Assembly (NCBI RefSeq): GCF_000350225.1
Contig: NW_005179158.1
Location: 678,158-742,157 of the forward strand
Length of the DNA stretch: 64,000 nt
Reading direction: 5' to 3'
DNA from: Chondrus crispus
Taxonomy: Eukaryota > Rhodophyta > Florideophyceae > Gigartinales > Gigartinaceae
The notes beneath the pieces are model-generated. The model was not told the origin of the DNA. It worked only from the letters and a program-made list of their open reading frames with translations, and searched no databases. This document shows positions 11,930-21,125 of the stretch, piece by piece (the first letter of the stretch is position 1; each line of letters starts with the position of its first letter). The translations under genes were made by a program, and so were the position numbers.

Positions 11930-13871
11930 ATTTTTCTTTGGTAGTGAGGCGACAAGTTGCGCCAGTAAGCGCAGGTCAACAAGGGACGCTCTTCGAAGAG
12001 CCCCCTCGTTTATTCCGTGGGCACGGAGTAATGTGCGATAAACGCTGGCGGCGCCGTCGTTCTTTTTAGTGACATGTGGAGAGGACGGGGAGGTCGAACC
12101 TCCCCTGGTCGATTGGACTGCGTCGGCCAATTGGTGGCAAGGGGGCGGCAACTGGAACAGCCGCAGGAAAAGGGGGACGAGCTGGGACATGCACAGGGGA
12201 AGACGGTGCAGGAGGAGCCGGAGGGGTAAGGGACGAAGAATTTCCCTTCCTTTCTGGGACGGCGCGCACGGACAGACTGTCAGTCCGGCTGGATGACGAG
12301 GGGACCCCTCTCGTCTCTGATAGAGGTTGACACCTGGCCACTGGAGGTGAATGGGACCGCAAAGGGGATTTGACTTCCTCATTCTCAGGGGCTCTCGTCG
12401 CCCTTGTCGAAGCATTCACAGGAGGAGTGGGGCCGGCCGGATCGACAGGAAGTGAAGTCGGTGAGACCGGTAATACCGGGCGAGAACGCAAAGGCTCCCG
12501 GGGACAGAGGTCGCGCTCGCGGGGATCCGCAAGGAGGACGGGCAATTCAACCGGAACGGGCGTCTGACTCCCATACTGTCGACTCAGACGCACCTCGTCG
12601 CAAGAACATTGCGATCCCGTCCAGGGGTTAAACCAAGCGTAGTCCCCAGCACCACGATGAGCACGACCAGGAGAGAAGGAGGGGCGTTGCTGGACGAAGG
12701 AACGAGAGGAATTTTGACGCGGTATCGAGTCCCAATCGACCTCCTCTATTTTATCGAGGAGAGAATGCAGTTCGGTGTCTGCATCAGCACCGCCCAGGGG
12801 GATCGAATAATCGAGGCATCGCATAAGGCTGATGAGCTGGGGAGGCAAGTACCACAACCTCCAGCAGTCGTAGGTCTCCCACAGGAAGGTCACTGCCACT
12901 TTGGTACACCACTCTGTGAGGAAGACTACCCAAAGGCCGTGTCGAGGGTCACGTAAATACCTTCCGTAATACGTGTACACGGGGCCGAGCTCAGCCCAGA
13001 AGCCTTGGCAGACCTCAAATTGGCTCCACCACGACGGAATACGCTGGTAACGATTCGCGTAATGGGACCTCGAGATTTCACGCGCCTCCAACATCTGGTA
13101 GGCCACAAAATAACCCGTGTCAGACCGAATGCGGCGTTCGAAGCGCACTGTATGCTGGAAGAAGGGGATGGTACCCCGCTTGATAAGTCGGAAATTAGCC
13201 GGAATTATGGCGTTGGTCCACATCATAGCGTCGCCCGAGACGGTCCGTTGGTTGAACCAAAGGCGGTTAGCTTCACGAGGAGGGTTATCAGAGGTCCAGG
13301 CAAGCATGTTGTCGAGGTAAGACCGCTCGCCCTCGGTGCGAAATTGCCACTTGTCACAACCGAATTCCTCAGGGATGAGATCCTGCGTCAATGGCAGCTC
13401 AAGCCTGTCACACACAGCGGTCATGAAGCGGGTCGATAACACGGCACGACCACGAGGAGGAGTGTGACATAGAACGGAGGGAGGAATGGCGATGCGAGCC
13501 AACCAATCGTAAGACCGAATGGCTTGAAGGGAGATTTGTCCTGGAAGCATACCGGCGCCATCGGCGAACGAGTAAGCAATGTCATCGAAGGCGCATACAC
13601 CGATCACTGAGAACCATTTAGCGGAAGCAAAAAGCTCAGAATTAAGGCGCATGGCCTTATCGTGGAGCTCCGACGCAGCAGGGTATCGACGCGAGGACGG
13701 AGTGTCAGGACCGGAGTCGATGTGGGCAACAGGGCCGGCATGTTGGGAATCAGGGGGTAATCGAGGGATGGAAGGAAGACTTAGAGGGTCGTGGGAAGTG
13801 GAAGAAAAGCCCACGCCGGGGCGCTTGCGCTTGGTACCACCACTCGAGTGGCTCAGGGATGCAGGAAACAT
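11930..13871 (-). pseudogene. Element 1 antisense accessory ORF, type 1
   Basis: A large ORF (at least 601 aa in the main frame) runs opposite to gag-pol, starting at 13871 and ending in the spacer. The N-terminal ~80 residues are Ser/Pro-rich. A globular core follows, rich in Trp, Tyr and Cys (for example QGFWAELGPVYTYYGRYLRD, WVVFLTEWCTKVAVTFLWET). After that comes a Pro/Ser/Thr-rich, probably disordered tail and a short conserved end ending in LVASLPKKNILG. The same protein, clearly diverged, is encoded at the same place and strand in Element 4 (16383-18767). I recognise no known domain, signal peptide or membrane segment. The copy seems nearly whole, with about one break. Antisense accessory genes are known from some plant Ty3/gypsy elements such as Grande. 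Its function is unknown. Confidence 0.75.
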
Positions 13872-13982
13872 GGGGCCCGTCTTGCTCTTGCACTTTCACC
13901 GGATACCGGATGCAGTGGTGTGGGGTTATGAGAGAAACGGCGAGGAGACTATACGATGGCGGAGTGGCGTACAAGAGCGCTC

Positions 13983-13992
13983 GGAAGGGGGG
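13983..13992 (+). other. Element 1 polypurine tract
   Basis: GGAAGGGGGG lies two bases before the 3' LTR, where plus-strand DNA synthesis is primed in LTR elements. Comparable purine runs abut the 3' LTRs of Elements 2, 3 and 4. Confidence 0.8.
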
Positions 13993-13994
13993 TA

Positions 13995-15044
13995 TGTAGT
14001 GCAATACGCACCTGAAAAAGGGGGTGAAAAGAAAGGAAAATATTTGGATATGAAAAGTAGTCCGGGTTGGGGGACACACGTGTGAATAATTGCACAGTTT
14101 TAATTTCTAATTATTTTATTTTATTTAGTTAATTAGTTGGCATTAATTTTGCTGACACTAGATTAGATCTAGGATCTAGCGCCGGGAGCCACTGTAGTGG
14201 CTCCGGCTGGGCGATATATACCTTAGCCCTCTGACCACCAAGTCAGTAAAGGTAACCCGAGTTGCCAGAGTTGAATGTCGCCTTTGTCGAAGTCCGTCTC
14301 TACCAAGACGCTCCCTTTTACCTAAGCCTACGGCATCCTTTGCGCTCGGGGGTTCCTTTCTCTTTTTCCTTTATTTCCCTATTCATCTCTACTTCTATTT
14401 CTATCTTTCCCTTAATTGTGTTGGTTCCATTGGAGTCGGTTGCAACCGATCCAGTGTAGGTGTTTTAGCCATCGGGCAACACGTCGTGTAGCGCTGCTAC
14501 TGTTTCAAGTTCCGTCGGAAGGCTGTTACGACGACGCCTCCGTCGAAGGTCTTACTGTATAAGACAGAGTTGGTACCACCTACCGCGATTGCGATCGCGC
14601 TGGTGAGGGTGTTTCTAGCCATCGGGCAACACGTCGGTAGTAGCGCTGCTGCACAATTACGATCCCGTCGGGTAGTGCTGAGCAAGCCCCCGTCGAAGAC
14701 CTTGAATTATACCCAAGGAGCTGAAGACGCTCGTCGAGCATTGGCCTTACAACCCAGCGAACCGCGGTTACATCCTCGTAGACAAGCCCAACCCGCACTC
14801 GCCGAGCGCTCAAGTCTTCACAAGTCTCTACCACCATTTTCCTCCCGGGCCGGGCATCTTTCCTTATCCCCCCCCCCCGTCGGATTTGAGCTACCGTGGG
14901 CCGCAAGCCCACACAAGGGGAAAGGGAGTCTCGAACGCTCCGTAGCGCGTGCCATCGGCAGTTGTTGTTGTTGCTGTTGTTGTTTTCTTCTTCTTGTTTG
15001 ACCGTCAGACTGTGTTTGCGGCCTGCCAGGCACATTGCACTACA
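13995..15044 (+). repeat. Element 1 3' LTR
   Basis: The 1,050-bp LTR has the same inverted ends as the 5' copy. Its differences cluster in the first 250 bases, and the block matching 721-1310 is essentially identical. CGGGT follows at 15045-15049. Confidence 0.95.
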
Positions 15045-15259
15045 CGGGTGCGCAAAATGCGATACTGCACGGTGCTCGTGTCGCAAGGCTCAGTGTAGAT
15101 CATTTCCGGGGCTTTGCCGCACATGCAACTGGACCACCTGCCAGAACAATGGCGGAAACGGTCAACATGACGGCGCTGCTGACGAATATGAGCAAACAAA
15201 ACCTTTCAGTACCTTGACTGGTGATCAGATCAGATCGGAGATCATGGCCGGCTCTACTG
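15045..15259 (+). pseudogene. Cys-rich, CXC-like coding remnant between Elements 1 and 4
   Basis: One frame across the Element 1 target site and this stretch reads CAKCDTARCSCRKAQC, then six residues, then CRTCNWTTCQNN, followed by a Gly/Asp-rich tail and a stop at the Element 4 boundary. The spacing of Cys residues resembles Tesmin/CXC-type zinc-binding motifs (CxC...C...CxxC). It is probably the end of a gene or older mobile element hit twice, by Element 1 on its left and Element 4 on its right. The assignment to CXC rests on spacing alone. No complete gene can be drawn in this window. Confidence 0.45.
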
Positions 15260-16275
15260 TGTAGTGCAATGCGCCTGTCAGGCGGCGACCGAGGTCCGAT
15301 GGTCCAGCAAAAACAACAACAGCAACAAAAAGAAAGACTGCCGACGGCACAGCGCTACGGAGCGTCCGACTTTCCTTTCTCTATTTAAACGAGCTTGCGA
15401 CTCGTAGTAGCTCAGATACCTGAAGGGGAGGCACAGAAAAGTAGCCCGGCCCGGGATCGGTGTGGTAGAGACTTGCGAAGAGAATTGCTCGACGAGTGTG
15501 GGGAGGGGTGTGTACGTAGGTACTCCGGTTCCATTGGGCTGTAAGGCCAAAGCTCGTTGAGCGTCTTCGACACCTTGTACCGTGACAAAGCCTTCGACGG
15601 GGGCGTCGCAACGCAGCCCGACGGGGTGAAATGAAAGTAGCAGCGATACACCAATGTGCCGCCCAATGGCTCGAAACACCTTCACCGGTTCGGTCGCAAC
15701 CGAGGCCGATGGCATCAACACTGGCTTGTACACACGACAAAGCCCTTCGAGGGAGACGTCGTTGCCACAGTCTCTGTCAGAAAATAGATCACAGTAGCAG
15801 AGCTACGTCAACGTGTCGCCCGATGGCCAAGACACCTACACCGGTTCGGTCGCAACCAATACCGATGGTACCAACACAAGATAAGGGAAATAGGTAGAAT
15901 TAGAGATAGAAAAGGATAGGGAAATAATGAAAAAGGAAAGGGAACCCCCGAGCGCAGAGGATAAAGTAATCTGTAGTAAAAGGGAATGTCTTGCAAAAGA
16001 CGGACTTCGACCAAGGCGATATCAGACTCTGACAACTCGGGTTACCTGTACTGACTTGGTGGCCAATGGGCTTGGGTATATATCGCCCCGCCAGAGCCAC
16101 TACAGTAGCTCGCGGCGCTATATCCTAGATCTAATCTACTGTCTGCTAAATTAATGGTAACTAAATTTACTAAATAAAATTAAATAATCAAAAAATAAAA
16201 GCTGTGCAAACATTTACACGTTAGCCCCCCGATGCCGGACTATAATTGCTTCCACAGCAGTGCTATTGCACTACA
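15260..16275 (-). repeat. Element 4 3' LTR
   Basis: The 1,016-bp LTR has the same TGTAGTGCAAT...ATTGCACTACA inverted ends as Element 1. Seen from its own strand it shares the AT-rich block, the hairpin, TATATA and the internal direct repeat with the Element 1 LTR, but at clearly lower identity. The base run TACTG precedes it at 15255-15259. The matching duplication would be outside the window. Confidence 0.9.
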
Positions 16276-16285
16276 TATCCCCCTT
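16276..16285 (-). other. Element 4 polypurine tract
   Basis: On the minus strand this reads AAGGGGGATA directly before the LTR, the same arrangement as in Element 1. Confidence 0.7.
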
Positions 16286-16382
16286 CTGAGCGTCCTTGCA
16301 CATCGGCTACACTCCTTGATCTCCAACTCCTTTTTCTCTTCTCGACCCCTTCCATCTCCATTCCTGACCGACGGTCTCCGCA

Positions 16383-18767
16383 TGAGCAAGGACAAGACGA
16401 ATGCCACGTGTCCTCCCTCTTCTGAGCTCGCGGGCGAAAATACTGCCCGTCGACGAACCGGAGTCGGCTTCGCGAACAAGTCTCGCGCTTCCGTCGACCT
16501 CCCTCCTATACCCCGACGTCCCCTTAATTCCGACGTCTCCGACCCGGCCTTTCATCTAGGTTATCATCCCTCTTGGGTAGCCCGCCGGTACCCCTCGCTC
16601 GAAGAGCTACAAAACAAAATCATGCATGAACATCCTTCCTTATTCGCCTCTGCAGAGTGGTTCTCCTCCGTGGTTATTCGTGTAGAGCACTGACCTCCCG
16701 CTCAATCGCGGTGCTGTACTGTAGCACACGCGACATACCACACTATCTTAAGTGACCTACCACGTGTATCCGTGTACACTAACCACCGGCCTCGTCCGGA
16801 TGTAAGCTCCATAGAGCCCCGTCGAAGTAGTGACAGTCTTGCCCACGTGTATCCGTGTTATCCCCCATGTGTAATGGGTGTCATACCTCCTAACCAGGAA
16901 GGTTTTCTCCGGCCACCGCCGACGTGTTAATTTATTGTTTTTTAGTTTAATTAATTATAGCTCCGACGTCCGACCGTAAGTGAATCCTCACGAAGCTTTG
17001 GGTCTATAACTCCGGTTTCTGGAACGTAGTCGTAGCCTCGCGTCAGTCCCCGTCCTTCGACGGTACCCTGCGAGCCATCTGCGTCCCGATTCCCACCAAT
17101 CTCCACCGCGCGCGTCGTCCCGCTACACACTGCCCTCCGCGTGACAGCTGTCCCTACCGCTCCGCCCCTCCTGGGCTCTATTTTCCGACTTTTTCCCTTC
17201 ATTTCCCAACTACGTTAGACGCCCGGACCCCGTGCCGATTTCCCCACGGGTGGTCGCCCGAATCATCCCCCGCGCCCCGAACGCGCGGTGCGCTGACTGA
17301 GGGGATTCCAAATCCTCCCCCTCAGTGCACGACAATTCGCGACGTTTCTAATATTGAACACCAATTCGCTGACGACGCGGGAATGCTTCCCGGTAATCTC
17401 CCCGTGCTGGCTATCCGCTCCTTTGACTGGCGGACCCGTATAGCAATTCCGACTTCCATCCTTCGTCATCCTCCCCCACGTGGCCGTCCCACTCTCTCTC
17501 TGCGATTTATGGAGGCCGTATTCGCTCGGCTTGCCATCCCCATTTCCGACACTCTCATACCCTCAGCGTACTATTGCGACACTTGGCGTTGTCGTACCGA
17601 CGGCGAACGCCTCTACTTGGACAATCTCATTGATGTCATCTTTGGTAAACCTGCCGCCGAGGCGGATCGCCTGTGGCGAAACCGACATACTGTCACATTG
17701 GACGCCATCTTGTGGACCGAACCCATTATCCCTCCGAATTTCCGTCATTTAAAACGCAGACGTATTTTCTTCTTTCAGAACACAGTGCGCTTTGAACGGC
17801 GTATTCGTTCTGAAACGTAGTATTTCATCGGCTACCAAATGGTGAGGCGCGCGAGATTTCCCGTCAGCATTATGCAATTCGTTATCATCGCATCCCATCA
17901 TGGTGGAGCCAGTACGAGGTGAGTCAAGGCTTTTGGGCTGAAGCAGGACCCATAATCACGCACTATGGCAGCCATTTGCGGGATCCGCAACACGGGTTGT
18001 GGGTGGTCTTCCTCACAGAGTGGTGCATCAAAGCAGCTGCGACCTTCTTGTGGGAGACCTACGATTGCTGGCGCCTTTGGCACCTCCCCGCGAAGCTGTT
18101 AGCACAAATGCGCTTGCTGGACTTCTCTGTCCCTCTGGGTGGCTCTGATCTCAATCGCGAAATACACTCCCTCCTTGATATGATCGAAGGTGTGGATTGG
18201 GACTGTGTGCCTCCTCAAAATTTCTCTCGATATTTCAATCGCCAACGTCCCTCTTTCTCCCGTGGTCGAAACCACCCAGCCGCAGGCGACTTCGTGTGGT
18301 TCAACCCCTGGTCATCGATCCTCTGCTCAGCGTGGGAAGCTCAAACGAGCCGCCGATTCGGAAACCAAACACCGGTTCCCGACATTACCCCCATCGTCAC
18401 ATCTGACCCCCGGGAGCTTGACGTATGCTCCCGTCGTTCCTCTCCAATTCCTCCCCGATCGGCTGTCCCTGCTTCCCCGCGCGTAGCCCCACCTCCTCCG
18501 TCCTCGTCAAAGGCCCGTCCAGCTGCCGAAATTCCCTCGGCAGCCCACACCGAAACATTGTCTGTAAGGGAAGCGATATATTCCCCACCGTCTCCAACAA
18601 TTCCTAAAAATAACCACGACGTCACGAGCGTGTACTGCACTCTACTCCCTGCTCATGGTGTTGTGGGAGAGGCTCTGCAAGGTGCCTCAATTGATGACTT
18701 GCGAGTTTTGGCTCGCCTCGTGTCCTCGCTACCAAAAGAAAAATCCTTTGGCAAATCATCCGTCTGA
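16383..18767 (+). pseudogene. Element 4 antisense accessory ORF, type 1
   Basis: This is the counterpart of the Element 1 antisense gene. The start MSKDKTNATC is at 16383. The first exon-like part ends at solo LTR A and the homology resumes right after it at 17340. Matching blocks include LFASAEWFSSVV, MLPGNLPVLAIRSFDWRTRI, NTVRFERRIRSET, QGFWAEAGPIITHYGSHLRD and WVVFLTEWCIKAAATFLWET, with the same Pro/Ser-rich tail and a conserved C-terminus (LVSSLPKEKSFG). Protein similarity to Element 1 is strong across most of the length although the DNA has drifted, which suggests past selection on the protein. The copy is broken by solo LTR A and about two smaller breaks. Its role is unknown. Confidence 0.75.
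16681..17334. repeat. Solo LTR A (654 bp) inside the Element 4 antisense ORF
   Basis: The repeat begins TGTAGAGCACTGA and ends TCAGTGCACGACA, an imperfect inverted end (11 of 13). ATTCG flanks it on both sides (16676-16680 and 17335-17339). No internal coding region is present, so it is a solo LTR or a very small LTR-like element. It belongs to a third LTR family in the window. CACGTG motifs and an AT-rich block resemble those in the other LTRs. Orientation is not determined. Confidence 0.85.
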
Positions 18768-19514
18768 GCTGTCGAACGCGACAGTTCCCTCGTGATTGCT
18801 TGTCGCATCTCCATCCTGCCTGCGCGACGCTGACTTAGCGACATCTTCATGTGCCTTTGATCAGTAAAATGAAATTTTCTGCGTGCTCCTTCGTCCATTC
18901 GTTTCGTCCTCTTTTTCTCGAGAAAAAGATCGAGAACAATGATCATTGGTGCCCACCCCGTCGTAATCACGGTGGCACCCTCATATTTCCTCCCTCCTTC
19001 TCTTCACCTCGCTATTTCCACCTCTTTTTCTTATTCGCCCTGTCATCGCCGTTGCAACTCCTCATTGCAGTTCTCTTTTAAATCGTCGAGTACGGATGCC
19101 GAACGAACTGTTCGGATCGTGATATATACTCTTCTTTGCCAGCACAAGAGTTATCCTCGAGTCACTGTCATCGTCGGTACTCGTGTCCGTATTCTTCTTC
19201 GAGTCTCATTACGTTGAATCGGTCCGAGGATCGCAGAGCGCGAGCCTCACCGAATCATCTCGAGGTTCCCCTCAGTTAACTCTGCTTACGTCCCGGAGAA
19301 GTCCGTCCGCGTCACGGGTCATTTTGCTTCAATGCAAAACAATGATCGTAGCCCTTTTGGTAGTTGCGTCATCGAGGGATCCTTGTCATTGTTAGTGGCG
19401 GGGCGAACAGAGTGATGGTGAGCTCGTCGGCATGATGGAAAACCACTGCGCTGCGCTAAAGACAGCATTTTCAATCACAGACTCGCTGGTCCTTGAAGCT
19501 AAAGACACCCTTGC
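18768..19514 (-). other. Element 4 spacer, left part
   Basis: About 750 bases after the antisense ORF, ending in the left CTTGC duplication of solo LTR B. The spacer resumes at 20287-20385 and again at 50976. Only short frames are open and I see nothing recognisable. It corresponds in position to the Element 1 spacer. Confidence 0.6.
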
Positions 19515-20281
19515 TGTAGTGCAGTGGACAGACTCGCCAACGAGGGCGTAAATCTCGCTATGAGAGAAAGCGGTATGTCCAGTCACCACCAGGGTGTTCG
19601 GGGGCCTCTGTCCGTGGTAGCTCAGAGGTAACGCGAGAATCGCGGGTAGAGTCACGGTCAGCGCGTGAAGGGGTACTCGGGATCGAGTAACTAGAAGGAG
19701 TGGGTGTGCCGGTCGCGTCGCGGACCGCTATCTACAGCGACAAAGAAGAACAACACAAGAAGGCAGAAGAAAGAAGGAAGGAGAAGTGTAGCGTAGAAAC
19801 GTAGAAAATATGGGAAAAAGTAAAGGAAAAACAAGAAAAAGGATGACGACGATGGGTGCAGGTACCAGACTTAGCCAACTAGATAGGAACCGTAGAGGAT
19901 CCCACCAGAGATGGGGTCCGATCACCTGATGCCTTTTTACTGTGGCGCCTTCCGACACCTGACCTATATAGGCCGAGCGCCGTCGTCGGCGTCGGTTACT
20001 AAATGGGTAATTAATAATTAATTATCGTCATTAGAATTCCCACTTGGCATTAGACGCTAATTAGCGTAGCAACTTGTGAGCACCACGTATGTATACGTGT
20101 CATACACTTGTTGTACACATATCATATACGTGTCACACGACTGTCATACACGTGTGTCCACGTGTGGTACACGTGGGGTACCTTCCCAAGTGTGCGCGCA
20201 CAGTACACGTGTCAAAGGCGGGGAGCGCGGCCCCGCGACGGCGGTGACCAGGGATAAAGGGCGCAGGGTCACTGCACTACA
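19515..20281. repeat. Solo LTR B (767 bp) in the Element 4 spacer
   Basis: It starts TGTAGTGCAGTG and ends CACTGCACTACA, a perfect 12-bp inverted end. CTTGC occurs on both sides (19510-19514 and 20282-20286). There is no coding region. The body holds an AT-rich block near 20000-20060 and a dense run of ACGTG-type motifs at 20085-20215. Its termini resemble those of Elements 1 and 4 but the interior differs, so it is a separate subfamily. Confidence 0.88.
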
Positions 20282-20380
20282 CTTGCGCTCGTTGTTACTC
20301 GTCGTCACACCCGATTTTATTCTCCGATCTAGTGAGCCTGCGGCGGTGTTCCACTGCGCAGTACCTATTGCTGTCCGTCC

Positions 20381-20385
20381 CTGAG
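20381..20385. repeat. Target site duplication of Element 2, left copy (CTGAG)
   Basis: CTGAG precedes the 5' LTR and recurs right after the 3' LTR at 50971-50975, 30.6 kb away. This proves the two LTRs belong to one insertion in spite of the large insert between them. Confidence 0.93.
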
Positions 20386-21045
20386 TGTGGTATAACCCCC
20401 CCCCCTGGGGGCTTTATTTTAGATTAGATCAACTCAGAATCGGATCGGTTACTGTAGGGCTCGATGCTCTACAGTACCACCACGTGTACCCCCGAGTACA
20501 GGGGGCGCACGTGTACACGTGTACGCGCGGGACCGAAGAGCGCACACACACGTGTACTGTCAGCCCCGATGGCTGACAGTATTACAGTGCCGACCGACCG
20601 CTACAGTACATCGGTGCTGTACTATTACGATAGGTTGTTTTGTATATTAAATATGAAGCGGACCGGCGGCGGGGGGAGGAGGACAAGCACGGACTTGTCA
20701 CCCACCGACCGTCAAGGTCCGACTTCCCGCTTATTCTAAGGTAGCGCTCGCTAACTACCTTAGAGCGGCACCGAGCGCGGGTTGAGGACGCGCGCGGTAC
20801 GCCCACGAGTCGGCTCCGCCTCCGCCCGTCGGTACTGGATCGTCACCCAGTACCGCGCCGGGGCGTCGAGGCGTCGAACCGCTCGCGCGTACCGGCGTCC
20901 TCCCCGTTCCCGCTCTACCACGCTACCCGGGCCCGCTGCCCGGTGCCGTTAGCTGGTGTCCTGCTTCACCCCCGTCTTCCCGTTCGGACGGGGTCTACGT
21001 CGAGCTGTGCATACACCCCTCTCCGTTGGGGGTGTTTATGCTACA
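20386..21045 (+). repeat. Element 2 5' LTR
   Basis: The 660-bp LTR begins TGTGGTATAA and ends TTATGCTACA, an imperfect inverted end. It contains a series of stable hairpins: 20452-20474, 20557-20579 (stem CTGTCAGCC/GGCTGACAG), 20682-20699, 20736-20763 (CTAAGGTAG/CTACCTTAG) and 20830-20855 (CGGTACTGG/CCAGTACCG). It also holds the 14-base palindrome CACGTGTACACGTG at 20508-20521. Confidence 0.95.
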
Positions 21046-21046
21046 G

Positions 21047-21064
21047 TGGTCTCCCGACCTAGAA
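21047..21064 (+). other. Element 2 primer binding site
   Basis: TGGTCTCCCGACCTAGAA starts one base after the LTR. It is identical over 18 bases to the Element 1 site even though the two LTRs share no obvious sequence, which supports its functional meaning. Confidence 0.8.
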
Positions 21065-21125
21065 GACCCTGGAGTCCGATCTCCGAGAAGACTTCCGCTT
21101 CCCTCCGCGAACCGATCGCGTCGAG

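Larger units (their letters stand above)
435..15044 (+). mobile_element. Element 1: Ty3/gypsy chromovirus-type LTR retrotransposon, 14.6 kb
   Basis: Both LTRs and a matching 5-bp target duplication are present. Order of parts: 5' LTR, primer binding site, gag with a zinc knuckle, pol (protease, reverse transcriptase, RNase H, integrase), chromodomain, a 3.6 kb spacer, an antisense ORF, polypurine tract, 3' LTR. Integrase lies after RNase H, which is the Ty3/gypsy order, and the C-terminal chromodomain is the chromovirus signature. The coding part is broken, with a handful of breaks. The two LTRs differ by about a dozen substitutions in ~1,047 bp plus one length change in a C-run, so the insertion is fairly young. 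At 14.6 kb it is much longer than a standard 5-6 kb chromovirus because of the spacer and the antisense gene. Confidence 0.95.

Noticed and set aside
11930-13871. Antisense ORF as an envelope gene
   Set aside because: An envelope gene would be on the sense strand. The product has no signal peptide or clear membrane anchor.
19610-19690. tRNA-like stretch GTAGCTCAGAGGTAACGCG
   Set aside because: It resembles a tRNA D-arm/A-box, but no T-arm (GGTTCRANNCC) or closing acceptor stem follows. It lies inside solo LTR B.
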